64,000 nt of DNA. Source: Dyella_B sp035503745 (GTDB lineage: Bacteria; Pseudomonadota; Gammaproteobacteria; Xanthomonadales; Rhodanobacteraceae). Under the pieces are notes generated by a model. It was given only the letters and a program-made list of their open reading frames with translations. It made no database searches and was not told where the DNA came from. The DNA is taken from the NCBI RefSeq assembly GCF_035503745.1, contig NZ_DATJTC010000010.1, positions 1 through 64,000 of the forward strand, given 5' to 3'. The position numbers and the translations under genes were made by a program. Below, piece by piece: positions 16,268 to 25,699 of this stretch; within the stretch, counting starts at the first letter, position 1; every line of letters starts with the position of its first letter.

Positions 16268-17698
16268 ATGCTTATGAATTCTGCAACGCATCCCCTGACG
16301 CTTCACGACGACCGCCTGTTTCCGGCCGAGCCCACGCAGCGGGCGATCGCGCGCCGCTTGTACGCGCACGTCGCCAAGTTGCCGATCATCAGTCCGCACG
16401 GCCACACCGATCCGGCGTGGTTCGCCGGCAACCAGCCATTCGCCAATGCCACGCAATTGTTGCTGGTACCCGACCACTATGTGTTTCGCATGCTCTACAG
16501 CCAGGGCATATCGCTGGACGCGCTGGGCATTGCGCGCGTGGACGGATCGCGCAACGACGTCGATCCGCGCCAGGCGTGGCGCGTGTTCGCCCATCATTTC
16601 CACCTGTTCCGTGGCACGCCGTCATCGATGTGGCTCAACCATGTGTTCCATGACGTGTTCGGCTTGCGCGTGCGCCTGGATGCGGGCACGGCCGATCAGT
16701 ACTACGATCACATCACCGCGGCCCTGCAGCGGCCGGAATATCTTCCGCGCAGCTTGTTCGAGCGCTTCAACATCGAGCTGATCGCGACCACCGAATCGCC
16801 GCTCGATCCACTGCAACACCACGCAGCGATCCGTGCCAGCGGCTGGGGCGGACGCGTGATTACCGCGTACCGGCCCGATCCGGTGATCGATCCGGAACAC
16901 GAGCAGTTCACCGCTGCATTGCAGGCCTTTGGCGAAATCACCGGCGAGGATGTCCACCACTGGGATGGCTATTTGCGTGCGCACCGGCAGCGGCGCGCCT
17001 TTTTTGCCCAGGCCGGCGCCACCTCCACCGACCACGGGCACCCCACCGCGGCGACGGCCGATCTGTCCAGAGCGGACGCCGCCAGGCTGTTCGGGAAGGT
17101 GGTGAGCGGCACGTTCAGCGCGCAGGAAGCGGAATGCTTCCGAGCTCAGATGCTCACCGAAATGGCAGCGATGAGCATGGACGACGGGCTGGTGATGCAG
17201 ATCCACCCCGGGTGCTTTCGCAACCACAACCGCACGCTGTTCGAACGCTACGGCCGCGACAAGGGCGCCGACATTCCGTTGCGCACCGAGTACGTCAACG
17301 CGCTCAAGCCGCTGCTGGATCGCTTCGGCAACGCACCGGATTTCAAGCTGATCCTGTTCACGCTGGACGAGAGCAGCTACAGCCGCGAACTGGCGCCGCT
17401 GGCCGGCCATTACCCGGCGCTGCACCTGGGGCCGGCGTGGTGGTTCCACGACGCGCCCGAAGGCATGTGGCGTTTTCGCGAATGGACGCTGAGCAGCGCG
17501 GGTTTCTACAACACCGTCGGCTTCAACGACGACACGCGCGCGTTCCTGTCCATTCCGGCGCGCCATGATGTGGCGCGCCGGGTCGATTGCGCCTTCCTGG
17601 CCAAATTGGTGACCGAGCACCGTCTGGACGAGGACGAAGCGGCCGAACTTGCCGTTGACCTTGCGTACAATCTGCCCAAGCGCGCCTACAAGCTTTAG
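16268..17698 (+). CDS. uxaC: Uronate (glucuronate) isomerase
   Basis: A 476-residue amidohydrolase-superfamily isomerase converting D-glucuronate to D-fructuronate, the first step of the hexuronate pathway. Recognisable segments are the N-terminal metal motif ISPHGHTDPAWFAGN, the substrate-binding DHYVFRMLYSQGI, ATTESPLDPLQHH, and RTEYVNALKPLLDRFGN. Length agrees with the E. coli enzyme (470). The ATG at 16268 has another in-frame ATG two codons later; neither has a good ribosome binding site. It follows exuT in the same direction. Its stop codon overlaps that of the convergent uxuB gene by 4 bases, with no terminator between them. Confidence 0.95.
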   Translation: MLMNSATHPLTLHDDRLFPAEPTQRAIARRLYAHVAKLPIISPHGHTDPAWFAGNQPFANATQLLLVPDHYVFRMLYSQGISLDALGIARVDGSRNDVDPRQAWRVFAHHFHLFRGTPSSMWLNHVFHDVFGLRVRLDAGTADQYYDHITAALQRPEYLPRSLFERFNIELIATTESPLDPLQHHAAIRASGWGGRVITAYRPDPVIDPEHEQFTAALQAFGEITGEDVHHWDGYLRAHRQRRAFFAQAGATSTDHGHPTAATADLSRADAARLFGKVVSGTFSAQEAECFRAQMLTEMAAMSMDDGLVMQIHPGCFRNHNRTLFERYGRDKGADIPLRTEYVNALKPLLDRFGNAPDFKLILFTLDESSYSRELAPLAGHYPALHLGPAWWFHDAPEGMWRFREWTLSSAGFYNTVGFNDDTRAFLSIPARHDVARRVDCAFLAKLVTEHRLDEDEAAELAVDLAYNLPKRAYKL

Positions 17699-19173
17699 GC
17701 GTCGAAGGCGGCGAGCGCGCGCGACACCGGGGTCGGTGTCGCTTCGCCCAGCCGCGCGTAGGCCGCCCTCAGCGCCTCGCCGAAGCGCGCCTGGTGGGCC
17801 AGTGGCCCGAACACCGCGTCGAGCGCGAGAAACGCATCCACGTCCCCCTGCGCCTGGCCCGTGCAGGCCAGGCCGATGGCCGACAGCGTGTCGTTGAGGG
17901 GATCGACCAGCGCCACCCCGTGGCGCGCCTGCCTGCCCACGTAATGCATCCACGCCGCGATGGGCAGGCATAGCGCATCGATCGGCTTGCCGGCGGCCAG
18001 TGCGTCGCCGATCGTGCTGAGCAGGCGAACGGGCAGCTTCTGCGAACCGTCCCAGGCGATCTGCGAAAGGCGGTGGCGGATGGCGGGATTGCGGAAGCGC
18101 GCGAGTATGGCGTCGATATACGTATCGGCGCGCATGTCCGCAGGCAGCACGATCGCCGGTGCGATGGCGTGGCGCATCAGTCGCTCCACAAAGCCGGCCA
18201 GCTGCGGTTGCTGCATGGCGTCGCCGACGGTTTCCAGCTCCATCAGCGAGCCGAGGTAGGCCAGGCTCGAATGCGCGCCATTGAGCAGGCGCAACTTGGC
18301 GCGGTCATAGCCGGCAATGTCATGGCTCATCGTCGCGCCGACGCGCTCGAACGGCGGACGGTCGTTGCAGAAGCGGTCCTCGATCACCCACTGGGTATAG
18401 GTCTCGCGCTGGATCGGCCAGGCATCCTCGCAACCCAGTTCGGCGTTGATGCGTTCACGCAAGGCATCGTCGGTGGCCGGGGTGATGCTATCGACCATCG
18501 AACAGGGAAACGCGACCTTCGCGTCGATCCAGTCCGCCAGCCGGGGATCGACGTGCTGCGCATACTGCAACACCGCGCGGCGCAGGCGGTGACCGTTGTC
18601 GGCCAGGTTGTCGCAGCTGAGCACGGTATACGGATTCATGCCCAGCCGCCGCCGCGTGCGCAGGCCGGCAACGAGGTAGCCGATCGCGCTGCGCGGCGTT
18701 TCCGGCGCGGCGAGGTCGTGCGCGATGTCCGGATGTGCGGTGTCCAGATCCTCGCCCGCCAGGCAATAGCCCTTCTCGGTGATGGTCAGCGTGACCAGGC
18801 GCACGGCCGGGTCGGCGAGGCGGGCCAGCACGGCGGGTTGTTCTTCGCGCGCGCACAAGAGTTCGCGGATCGAGCCGATCACGCGCAACCGCGTCTCTTG
18901 CCCGAGCAGCAGCAAGGTATAGAGACCATCCTGCGGCATCAGCGCGTTGCTGACGTCGGCGCTATGCAGCGATACGCCGCAGATGGCCCAGTCCGGGCGG
19001 TCCGCGAGCAGGTCGTCGATGTACACCGCCTGGTGCGCGCGATGAAATGCGCCCGCGCCGATGTGCACGATGCCGATGCGAGTGCGGGCAGGTTCATAAG
19101 CCGGACGAATCACCGCGGCGGGCAGGCTCGCCAGTGACAGTTCCGACAGGCGCCGCGTAGACCCGCAAGCCAT
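17695..19173 (-). CDS. uxuB: Fructuronate reductase (D-mannonate oxidoreductase)
   Basis: A 492-residue member of the long-chain mannitol dehydrogenase family, reducing D-fructuronate to D-mannonate with NADH. The Rossmann motif is TRIGIVHIGAGAFHRAHQAV (about residues 30-50). The catalytic Lys region is KLRLLNGAHSSLAYLG, followed by the family's C-terminal helical domain. The start at 19173 is chosen because it overlaps the kdgK stop as TGATG, a classic coupled junction; the longer frame to 19230 runs into kdgK. It is the last gene of the six-gene unit aguA - acetylesterase - manD - GH3 - kdgK - uxuB. It could be named as a general mannitol dehydrogenase family protein if out of context. Confidence 0.9.
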   Translation of the reverse strand: MACGSTRRLSELSLASLPAAVIRPAYEPARTRIGIVHIGAGAFHRAHQAVYIDDLLADRPDWAICGVSLHSADVSNALMPQDGLYTLLLLGQETRLRVIGSIRELLCAREEQPAVLARLADPAVRLVTLTITEKGYCLAGEDLDTAHPDIAHDLAAPETPRSAIGYLVAGLRTRRRLGMNPYTVLSCDNLADNGHRLRRAVLQYAQHVDPRLADWIDAKVAFPCSMVDSITPATDDALRERINAELGCEDAWPIQRETYTQWVIEDRFCNDRPPFERVGATMSHDIAGYDRAKLRLLNGAHSSLAYLGSLMELETVGDAMQQPQLAGFVERLMRHAIAPAIVLPADMRADTYIDAILARFRNPAIRHRLSQIAWDGSQKLPVRLLSTIGDALAAGKPIDALCLPIAAWMHYVGRQARHGVALVDPLNDTLSAIGLACTGQAQGDVDAFLALDAVFGPLAHQARFGEALRAAYARLGEATPTPVSRALAAFDA

Positions 19174-20216
19174 CAGCGCTTCACCTCGAAACCGCCTTGC
19201 GCCATCAGGGCAAGCACGTCCGCCTCGCATGAAAGATTGGCATCGCCGGGAATCGCGTGCTTCAGGCAGGCTGCGGCGATGGCGAAATCGAGCGTGGTTT
19301 CGTCGCTCATCTTACGCGCCAGGCCATGGAGGAAACCGGCCGCAAACGCATCGCCCGCGCCGATGCGATCGACGATGCCGGTCAACGCGTGCGTGCTGGT
19401 TTGCAGCATGCGATCGCGCGTCGCCATCAGGCCGAACAGCGCTTGATCGGATACGTTGTGGAGGTGGCGCCCGGTGGCGGCAATGCGCCGCAAGCGCGGC
19501 CAGGCCGAAAACGCGGCGGTGCCTGCGGCGCGGAAGCGGTCGGTTGCGTCGGCGTGGGGAAAATCCAGGCCCAGGATCAGGGCGATGTCGCGGTCGTTGC
19601 CAAAGATCAGGTCGGCTTGTGCGGCGATCTCGCTCAGCAGCGCAGGCGCTTGTTCGATACGCGAACCCCACAGCTTGCTGCGGAAATTGCAGTCGAAGGA
19701 AATCGGCACACCGGCCTTGTGCGCTGCCTGTACGGCAGCGAGGGCGGCCTGCGCCGTCGCATCGCCCAGCGCCAGGTTGATGCCCGACAGATGCAGGCCT
19801 TGCGCGTCCGCGAGCAGGCGTGACCAGTCGTAGGCATCGGCGCCTGTGCGCGCGAACACCGAATCGACGCGGTCGTAGAGCACTTCGGAAGGACGGTGCA
19901 TGGCGCCGGGCGACAGGAAATACAGCCCCATGCGGCCTTCGGCGTAATGCAGATGCGTGGTGTCCACGCCATGGCGGCGCAGTTCGCCCGCGCAGGCGCG
20001 TCCGAGTACGTTGTCCGGCAATGCGCTGACCATCGCGCAATCGTGGCCGAGGATGGCCATGGAGGTGGCGACGTTGGCTTCGGCGCCGCCGAAGTGCACC
20101 TCCATGCGCGGCGATTGCAGCGGCAGTTCATGGCCGGGCGGCGACAGGCGCATCAGCAATTCGCCGAAGAAAACGCAGCGATGCTTGCGCGTTTGCGGAT
20201 GTGATGGGTTATGCAT
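19173..20216 (-). CDS. kdgK: 2-keto-3-deoxygluconate kinase
   Basis: A 347-residue PfkB-family sugar kinase that phosphorylates KDG to KDPG, the entry to the lower Entner-Doudoroff pathway. It begins with FFGELLMRLSPPGHELPLQS, has FGGAEANVATSMAILGHD for substrate binding, and the family signature VDRIGAGDAFAAGFLHGLA with the catalytic Asp in GAGD. It lies between the GH3 gene (12-base gap) and uxuB (one-base overlap), where it completes glucuronate breakdown. KDPG aldolase (eda) is not in the window and must be encoded elsewhere. Confidence 0.93.
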   Translation of the reverse strand: MHNPSHPQTRKHRCVFFGELLMRLSPPGHELPLQSPRMEVHFGGAEANVATSMAILGHDCAMVSALPDNVLGRACAGELRRHGVDTTHLHYAEGRMGLYFLSPGAMHRPSEVLYDRVDSVFARTGADAYDWSRLLADAQGLHLSGINLALGDATAQAALAAVQAAHKAGVPISFDCNFRSKLWGSRIEQAPALLSEIAAQADLIFGNDRDIALILGLDFPHADATDRFRAAGTAAFSAWPRLRRIAATGRHLHNVSDQALFGLMATRDRMLQTSTHALTGIVDRIGAGDAFAAGFLHGLARKMSDETTLDFAIAAACLKHAIPGDANLSCEADVLALMAQGGFEVKR

Positions 20217-20228
20217 GCTGTGCCTGCG

Positions 20229-22418
20229 TCATTCGTGGACGGTGAAGTCCTGGCTCAAGCGGATGTCCGCGCTGGAAGCACCAATCTGCACTTGATAATG
20301 GCCCGGATCGACCGCGTAGGCATGTTGCACGTCATCGTAGTACTTGAGGTCGTTCCGGGGGGTGATGTCAAACGATACGTTCCCGGTTTCGCCCGCTTGC
20401 AGATGAATGCGCTGGAAACCGCGCAGCTGCTTGATGGCGCGCGCATGCGGTTCGCCCTGCGCGCTGAGGTAAAGCTGCACCACTTCGTCGCCGGCGCGCT
20501 GGCCGCTGTTCTTGACCTTCAGCGTGATATGCAGATGACCATCGTCGCCTACCGAAGTGCGATCCAGCTGCAGATCCGAGTAGGCAAATTGTGTGTAAGA
20601 CAGGCCATAGCCGAACGGATACAGCGGCTCGCCCTTGAAGTAGCGGTAGGTACGGCCCTGCATGCTGTAGTCGTCAAACGCGGGCAGTTTTTCGTCGGCC
20701 TTGTAGAAAGTGACAGGCAGCCGGCCGGCAGGGTTGGTGTTGCCAAACAGCACATCGGCCACCGCATTGCCGCCGCGCTGGCCGGGATACCAGGCCACCA
20801 CGATCGCGGGAATATGCTGCTTGGCCCAGTCCACGGCCAGCGCCGAACCGGTGGTCAACACCAGCACCACCGGCTTGCCGGTGGCCTGCAGCGCCTCCAG
20901 CAGCTTCTGCTGCGTGGCGGGCAGGCGTATATCGGTGCGATCGCCACCGGCGAAGCCAGGATAATTGACCTTCATTTCCTCGCCTTCCAGGTCGCTGGTC
21001 AAGCCGCCGACGAAGATCACCACATCGGACTTGCGCGCCGCATCCAGTGCCTGGTCCAGGCTCGGCTTGGCCGTGCCAGGCTGGTGGAAGCCCTGCACCA
21101 GTTCGGCGCCCTGCGCGTAGGTCACCTGCGCGTTGGGCATGGCCTGGCGGATGCCCTGCAGGATGGTGACGGGCGCGGCCGGCGTACCGTTGTAGTTGCC
21201 CAGCAGCGCCTTGACGTCGTCGGCGGTGGGGCCGATCACCGCAATGCGATGCAGGTTGTGCGAAAGCGGCAACAGGCCGTTGTTCTTCAGCAGCACGATC
21301 GATTCGTCTGCCGCGCGGCGCGCAAGTTGATCGTGTTGCGGCGCCTGGTTGACCGAATACGGCAAGCTCGACCACGGCACCATCGCGGGCGGATCGAACA
21401 TGCCGAGCCGGAAGCGGCTGAACATCAGGCGTTTGACGGACGCATCGATGTCCGCTTCGCTGACCAGCCCCTCGCGCACGGCCGTGGCCAGTGCGGAGTA
21501 GGTGGTGCCGCAGTTGAGATCGTCGCCGTGCTTGACGCCCATCGCGGCAGCCTGTGCGGCGGTCTGCACGACTTTGTGGCGCAGGTAGATGTCTTCGATG
21601 GCATCGCAGTCGGACACGACGTAGCCCTTGAAGCCCCAATCTTTGCGCAGGATGTCCTCAAGCAGGCGCTGGCTGGCGGCGGCAGGTTCGCCGTCGACAC
21701 GGTTGTACGCACCCATGACCGCGTCCACCTTCGCTTCCTGCACCAGGGCCTGGAATGCGGGCAGGTAGGTTTCGTAGAGGTCGCGCTCGCTGGGATGCAC
21801 GTCGAAGCGATGGCGTTCCGATTCCGGGCCGCTGTGCACGGCAAAATGCTTGGCCGTGGCGTCGAGCTTGCGGTATTTCGGATCGTTGCCCTGCATGCCG
21901 CGCACGAAGGCCACGCCCATGCGCGAGGTGAGGAAGGGATCTTCGCCGTAGGTTTCCTGGCCGCGACCCCAGCGAGGGTCGCGGAAAATATTGATGTTGG
22001 GCGACCAGAACGTCAGTCCTTCGTAGCGGGCGTGCATGCCGCGCCGCTGGAAATCGTTGTACTTGGCGCGCGCTTCGTCGCTGATGGTGGTGGCGACGTT
22101 GCCCATCAGCGTGGTGTCGAAGGTCGCTGCCAGCCCGATCGCCTGGGGAAATACCGTCGCCTGGCCGGCGCGCGCCACGCCGTGCAGGCCCTCGTTCCAC
22201 CAATCGTAGGCGGGCACGCCCAGGCGCGGTATCGCGGGCGCGGTGTTTTGCATCTGCGAGATTTTTTCCGCGAGCGTCATGTGCGCGACAAGATCGGCGG
22301 CGCGATCCTCGAAGCTGCGGCTCGGATCCTGGTAGACGGCCGTCTGCGACCACGCGGGAAGCGCGGCGGCGGTGAGCGCAAGAGCGGCGATGAGTGTCTT
22401 GATGCGTAGCGTGGCCAT
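20229..22418 (-). CDS. GH3 glycoside hydrolase, probable periplasmic beta-xylosidase
   Basis: A 729-residue protein with a Sec signal peptide (residues 1-25, ending LPAWSQ). The GH3 N-terminal TIM barrel holds the substrate-binding KHFAVHSGPESERHRFD and the nucleophile Asp in GYVVSDCDAIEDIYLRH. The sequence SDCDA, rather than SDW, is the pattern seen in GH3 beta-xylosidases, so xylosidase is favoured over glucosidase. The GH3 C-terminal domain follows (about 385-600) and then a fibronectin-like domain. AAAAAGGA precedes the ATG. It would remove xylose from the non-reducing ends of xylo-oligosaccharides after they cross the outer membrane. Confidence 0.92.
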   Translation of the reverse strand: MATLRIKTLIAALALTAAALPAWSQTAVYQDPSRSFEDRAADLVAHMTLAEKISQMQNTAPAIPRLGVPAYDWWNEGLHGVARAGQATVFPQAIGLAATFDTTLMGNVATTISDEARAKYNDFQRRGMHARYEGLTFWSPNINIFRDPRWGRGQETYGEDPFLTSRMGVAFVRGMQGNDPKYRKLDATAKHFAVHSGPESERHRFDVHPSERDLYETYLPAFQALVQEAKVDAVMGAYNRVDGEPAAASQRLLEDILRKDWGFKGYVVSDCDAIEDIYLRHKVVQTAAQAAAMGVKHGDDLNCGTTYSALATAVREGLVSEADIDASVKRLMFSRFRLGMFDPPAMVPWSSLPYSVNQAPQHDQLARRAADESIVLLKNNGLLPLSHNLHRIAVIGPTADDVKALLGNYNGTPAAPVTILQGIRQAMPNAQVTYAQGAELVQGFHQPGTAKPSLDQALDAARKSDVVIFVGGLTSDLEGEEMKVNYPGFAGGDRTDIRLPATQQKLLEALQATGKPVVLVLTTGSALAVDWAKQHIPAIVVAWYPGQRGGNAVADVLFGNTNPAGRLPVTFYKADEKLPAFDDYSMQGRTYRYFKGEPLYPFGYGLSYTQFAYSDLQLDRTSVGDDGHLHITLKVKNSGQRAGDEVVQLYLSAQGEPHARAIKQLRGFQRIHLQAGETGNVSFDITPRNDLKYYDDVQHAYAVDPGHYQVQIGASSADIRLSQDFTVHE

Positions 22419-22430
22419 GGCTGTCCTTTT

Positions 22431-23681
22431 TTACCAATCCCACATCGAGCCGTCTTCCAGGCGCGCGATGGGCAATTGCTTGGGGGTATAGGGAAACCGC
22501 GCGGCGAGTTTTTCGTCGATGGTGACGCCATGGCCTGGCGCTTCGCCGCAGTGCAGGCGTCCGTCGCGGAACATATAATCGTGCGGGAACACTTCGTCCG
22601 TTTCGTCGCTGTGGAACATGTATTCCTGGATGCCGAAGTTGGGTACCCAGGTATCGAAATGCAGGGCCGCGCCCATGCACACCGGCGACAGGTCGGTGGC
22701 GCCATGAAAACCCGTGCGCACCTGATGCAGCGCCGCGAAATCGGCCAGCCGGCGCAGATGGGTGATGCCGCCGCCGTGCACGATGGTGGTACGGATGTAG
22801 TCGATCAGCTGGTTCTCGATCAGGTGCTTGCAATCCCAGATCGAGTTGAACACTTCGCCCACCGCCAGCGGCGTGGTGGAATGCTGGCGAATCAGCTCGA
22901 AGGATTTCTGGTTTTCCGCAGGTGTCGCATCTTCCATCCAAAACAGGCGGTATGGTTCCAGGCTGCGCGCGAGGCGTGCGGCTTCGATCGGTGTAAGGCG
23001 ATGATGAACATCGTGCAGCAGATGCACATCCGTGCCGTGATCGGCACGCAGGCGCTCGAACAGCTGCGGCACGATGTCCAGGTATCTGGGCGTGGACCAC
23101 ACGGTTTCGACCGGCAGTTCGCTTTCGGCCGGTTCATAGGCCTTGCCGCTGGAAATGCCATAAGCCTTCTTTACGCCCGGCACGCCGCATTGCGCGCGCA
23201 CGGCAAGAAAACCTTGCTCGATGAAGCGGCCTACCGCATCGCTGGTTTCGGCGATGTCGCGGCCGTTGGCATGGCCATACACCAGCGCGCCCTCGCGTGA
23301 GCGCCCACCCAGCAATTGGTAGAGCGGCATGTTGGCGAACTTGCCCAGGATGTCCCAGAGCGCCACGTCCACGGCGGCAATGGCAGTCATCGTCACCGGG
23401 CCGCGCCGCCAATAGGCGCCGCGATAGAGGAACTGCCAGATGTCCTCGATGCGGCCGGCGTCGCGGCCGATCAGGTTTGGCACCACATGGTCCTCAAGGT
23501 AAGAAGCGACGGCCAGCTCGCGTCCGTTGAGCGTGGCGTCGCCCAGGCCCGTGATACCCGAGCGGGTTTCGACGATCAGCGTGACGAAGTTGCGTCCGGG
23601 GCAGGTGACGATGACCCGCGCAGCGACGATTTCGCGATCGCGCGGCGAGCTGTGAGTAGTGGAAGCGGACGAGGTGCTCAT
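22431..23681 (-). CDS. manD: Mannonate dehydratase of the ManD/RspA type (enolase superfamily)
   Basis: A 416-residue enolase-superfamily dehydratase that converts D-mannonate to 2-keto-3-deoxygluconate. It shows the capping-domain start IVAARVIVTCPGRNFVTLIV and the barrel motifs VRAQCGVPG, LLHDVHHRLTP (metal ligand region), LFWMEDATPAENQ and TGFHGATDLSPVCMGAA, which carries the catalytic His typical of ManD. No uxuA gene (the unrelated E. coli mannonate dehydratase) is present, so this gene fills the step between UxuB and KdgK. The ATG at 23681 is 8 bases after the acetylesterase stop; the longer frame to 23897 lies inside that gene. Some family members have low activity or act on gluconate. 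Confidence 0.9.
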   Translation of the reverse strand: MSTSSASTTHSSPRDREIVAARVIVTCPGRNFVTLIVETRSGITGLGDATLNGRELAVASYLEDHVVPNLIGRDAGRIEDIWQFLYRGAYWRRGPVTMTAIAAVDVALWDILGKFANMPLYQLLGGRSREGALVYGHANGRDIAETSDAVGRFIEQGFLAVRAQCGVPGVKKAYGISSGKAYEPAESELPVETVWSTPRYLDIVPQLFERLRADHGTDVHLLHDVHHRLTPIEAARLARSLEPYRLFWMEDATPAENQKSFELIRQHSTTPLAVGEVFNSIWDCKHLIENQLIDYIRTTIVHGGGITHLRRLADFAALHQVRTGFHGATDLSPVCMGAALHFDTWVPNFGIQEYMFHSDETDEVFPHDYMFRDGRLHCGEAPGHGVTIDEKLAARFPYTPKQLPIARLEDGSMWDW

Positions 23682-23689
23682 GGTTGGGT

Positions 23690-25699
23690 TCACCGGGTGG
23701 AAGGCTGTGAGGTGAGTGACAGTTCGAACGGACCGGCAGGCAGGCCGGCGTCGTCGTAAAGCGTGCAGATGGGACTGTTGGCCCAGCAGTAACGCACGCG
23801 CACAATGCTGTCGGCCGGAAGCTTGGCGTGCAGCACAACGTGACTGCCCTGGATCTGGGCCTGTGCGTAATGGCAGGAGCCGGGTTGCTTGCCGCACAGC
23901 TCGAAGCCGATCGGCGCGTCCGCGCTGTAGGCCACCAGATGGCCGGTGATATCGGCGAACGTCAGCGTGACGTCGTCACCGTTGCGTTGCGCCGTGGTGG
24001 GAATCGGGCCCGACGGCGGCTGCGCATCGCCATACACGACATGCCGCGCGACGCGCGCCAGGCGGCGACCCAGTTCCTGTTTGTTGGCCGGATGGATGTC
24101 GTAGCGTTCGCCGATGTCCACCGAAATGGCCAGGCCCGAATGCGCATCTTCCGCCGCGACCAGCCGTTGCGCTTCACGCACATCCGCCCAGCCGCTTTCG
24201 CCCGGATGCGTGGGCGGTGCGCCGTAGCTGGAAAGTTGCGCGATCAGAAACGGCAAGTTTGCGCCAAAGCGTGTGCGCAGATCCTCGCGCAGGCTCTCCA
24301 GCAGCTTGCGATAGCTGCCTGCATCGCCGGTGTTGGATTCGCCCTGGTACCACAGCACGCCGCGCAAGCCATAGTGGCCAAGCGGCGCGATCATGCCGTT
24401 GTACAGCGTGGTCAGGCCTGAGGTGGATTGCCATGGCACGCGCGGCGGCGCACCGAACGATGCCGGCACCACCCGGTATTGCCAAGCGCCAAGCGCCACG
24501 CTGGTGCCGTCGCGCAGACGTAGCGCCCGTTGATCGGCCGGGCCATAGATACCGCCGTCGCGATAGGTGTTGAGCACGTTGACGGCGATCAGGTTGTCGC
24601 CTTCGTGCAGCACGCCAGGGGGTAGGGCATAGGTGCGCGCCACGCCGCCGTAGGCCGTGCCGATCCAATGGCCGTTGATCCAGGTCTGGTCGATTTCGTT
24701 GGCGGTGCCGAGTGATAACGCCGATGCTTGCGCGGCCTGCTGCTTGCTGAGCGTTAGCGTGGTGCGATACCACAGCATGCCGGTGAAATTGGCCAGTTCC
24801 GGCATGCCCCAATGCTGCCAGGGACCGCGATCGATCGGCGCAGATTGCCAACCTTGTTCGTCCGCGTGCGCGGGATTCCATGGCGCGTTGGCGGCGGTTT
24901 GACCCGGACGCGAGAGCCACCACGCTTTCCATTGCCGATCCCATTGCATGCTGGCACGCACCGGATCCTTCACGTAGGCATCAAGCAGATCCAGTGCTTC
25001 GTCGTAGCCGCCGACCTTGCGCAGCGCTTGTGCGCTCATCCACGGCTCGATGCGCGAACCGCCCCAGGAGGAGACGATCAGACCCATCGGCACCGGCGTG
25101 GTCTTTTGCAATTCGCGCGCGAAGTAGTAGCAGGTGGCGGAAAACCTTGCCACGTTGGCGGACGTGGCGGCCAGCCAGTGATCGGAAGCGGGGATGCGCT
25201 CCAGCGGCGTAGCGCTGCTGACGTCGCTGACGGTCAACATGCGGATGCGGTCGTTGGAGGCATTGTGGATTTCCGCTGCGGCATCCAGCGTGCGCTCGAC
25301 CGGCAGTTCCATGTTGGACTGCCCGGAACAAAGCCAGACGTCACCGACCAGGAGATCCTGGATGCTTTGCATGCTGCCGTCATCGGCGCGCACGCTGAGC
25401 GTGTAAGGGCCGCCGGCGGCCAGTGCGGGCAGGAAGGCTTGCCAGCGTCCGCTGCCGTCGGCACGCGCGCGAATCGTCTTGCCGGCGATCGTGATCGTCA
25501 GCGTTTCGCCGGGTTTCGCGTTGCCCCACACCGGATTGCTGCGATCGCGCTGCAGTACGGCATGGTCCTGGAATAGCGGATTGAGCAACGCAGCGGCATC
25601 GCCGGCCCGTGCCACGCATGTGCCGGCGCACAACAGCGCGAGTGCCGCACAGGCAACGCGGCGGCGCTTCGCCCTGGCACGCAAGGTGCGGATTACCAT
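23690..25699 (-). CDS. SGNH-type acetylesterase (sialate O-acetylesterase / acetylxylan esterase family)
   Basis: A 669-residue exported protein (basic start, hydrophobic segment ALALLCAGTCVARA). The esterase domain is split: block I GDVWLCSGQSNMELPVER holds the nucleophile Ser, a beta-sandwich insertion (about 270-390, with WYRTTLTLSKQQAAQA and IDQTWINGHWIGTAYGG) follows, and the rest of the catalytic domain resumes with GVLWYQGESNTGDAGSYRKL and ends with DIGERYDIHPANKQELG carrying Asp-His. This domain order is that of sialate 9-O-acetylesterases. In a xylan locus the likely job is removal of acetyl groups from xylo-oligosaccharides, which is an inference. It overlaps the aguA stop by 7 bases. 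Confidence 0.88.
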   Translation of the reverse strand: MVIRTLRARAKRRRVACAALALLCAGTCVARAGDAAALLNPLFQDHAVLQRDRSNPVWGNAKPGETLTITIAGKTIRARADGSGRWQAFLPALAAGGPYTLSVRADDGSMQSIQDLLVGDVWLCSGQSNMELPVERTLDAAAEIHNASNDRIRMLTVSDVSSATPLERIPASDHWLAATSANVARFSATCYYFARELQKTTPVPMGLIVSSWGGSRIEPWMSAQALRKVGGYDEALDLLDAYVKDPVRASMQWDRQWKAWWLSRPGQTAANAPWNPAHADEQGWQSAPIDRGPWQHWGMPELANFTGMLWYRTTLTLSKQQAAQASALSLGTANEIDQTWINGHWIGTAYGGVARTYALPPGVLHEGDNLIAVNVLNTYRDGGIYGPADQRALRLRDGTSVALGAWQYRVVPASFGAPPRVPWQSTSGLTTLYNGMIAPLGHYGLRGVLWYQGESNTGDAGSYRKLLESLREDLRTRFGANLPFLIAQLSSYGAPPTHPGESGWADVREAQRLVAAEDAHSGLAISVDIGERYDIHPANKQELGRRLARVARHVVYGDAQPPSGPIPTTAQRNGDDVTLTFADITGHLVAYSADAPIGFELCGKQPGSCHYAQAQIQGSHVVLHAKLPADSIVRVRYCWANSPICTLYDDAGLPAGPFELSLTSQPSTR

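Noticed and set aside
16622..17971. Long minus-strand frame opposite uxaC
   Set aside because: Overlaps a clear isomerase gene and shows no recognisable protein features.
20211..22409. 732-codon plus-strand frame opposite the GH3 gene
   Set aside because: Antisense shadow with compositional bias only; the GH3 frame has signal peptide, catalytic motifs and operon context.
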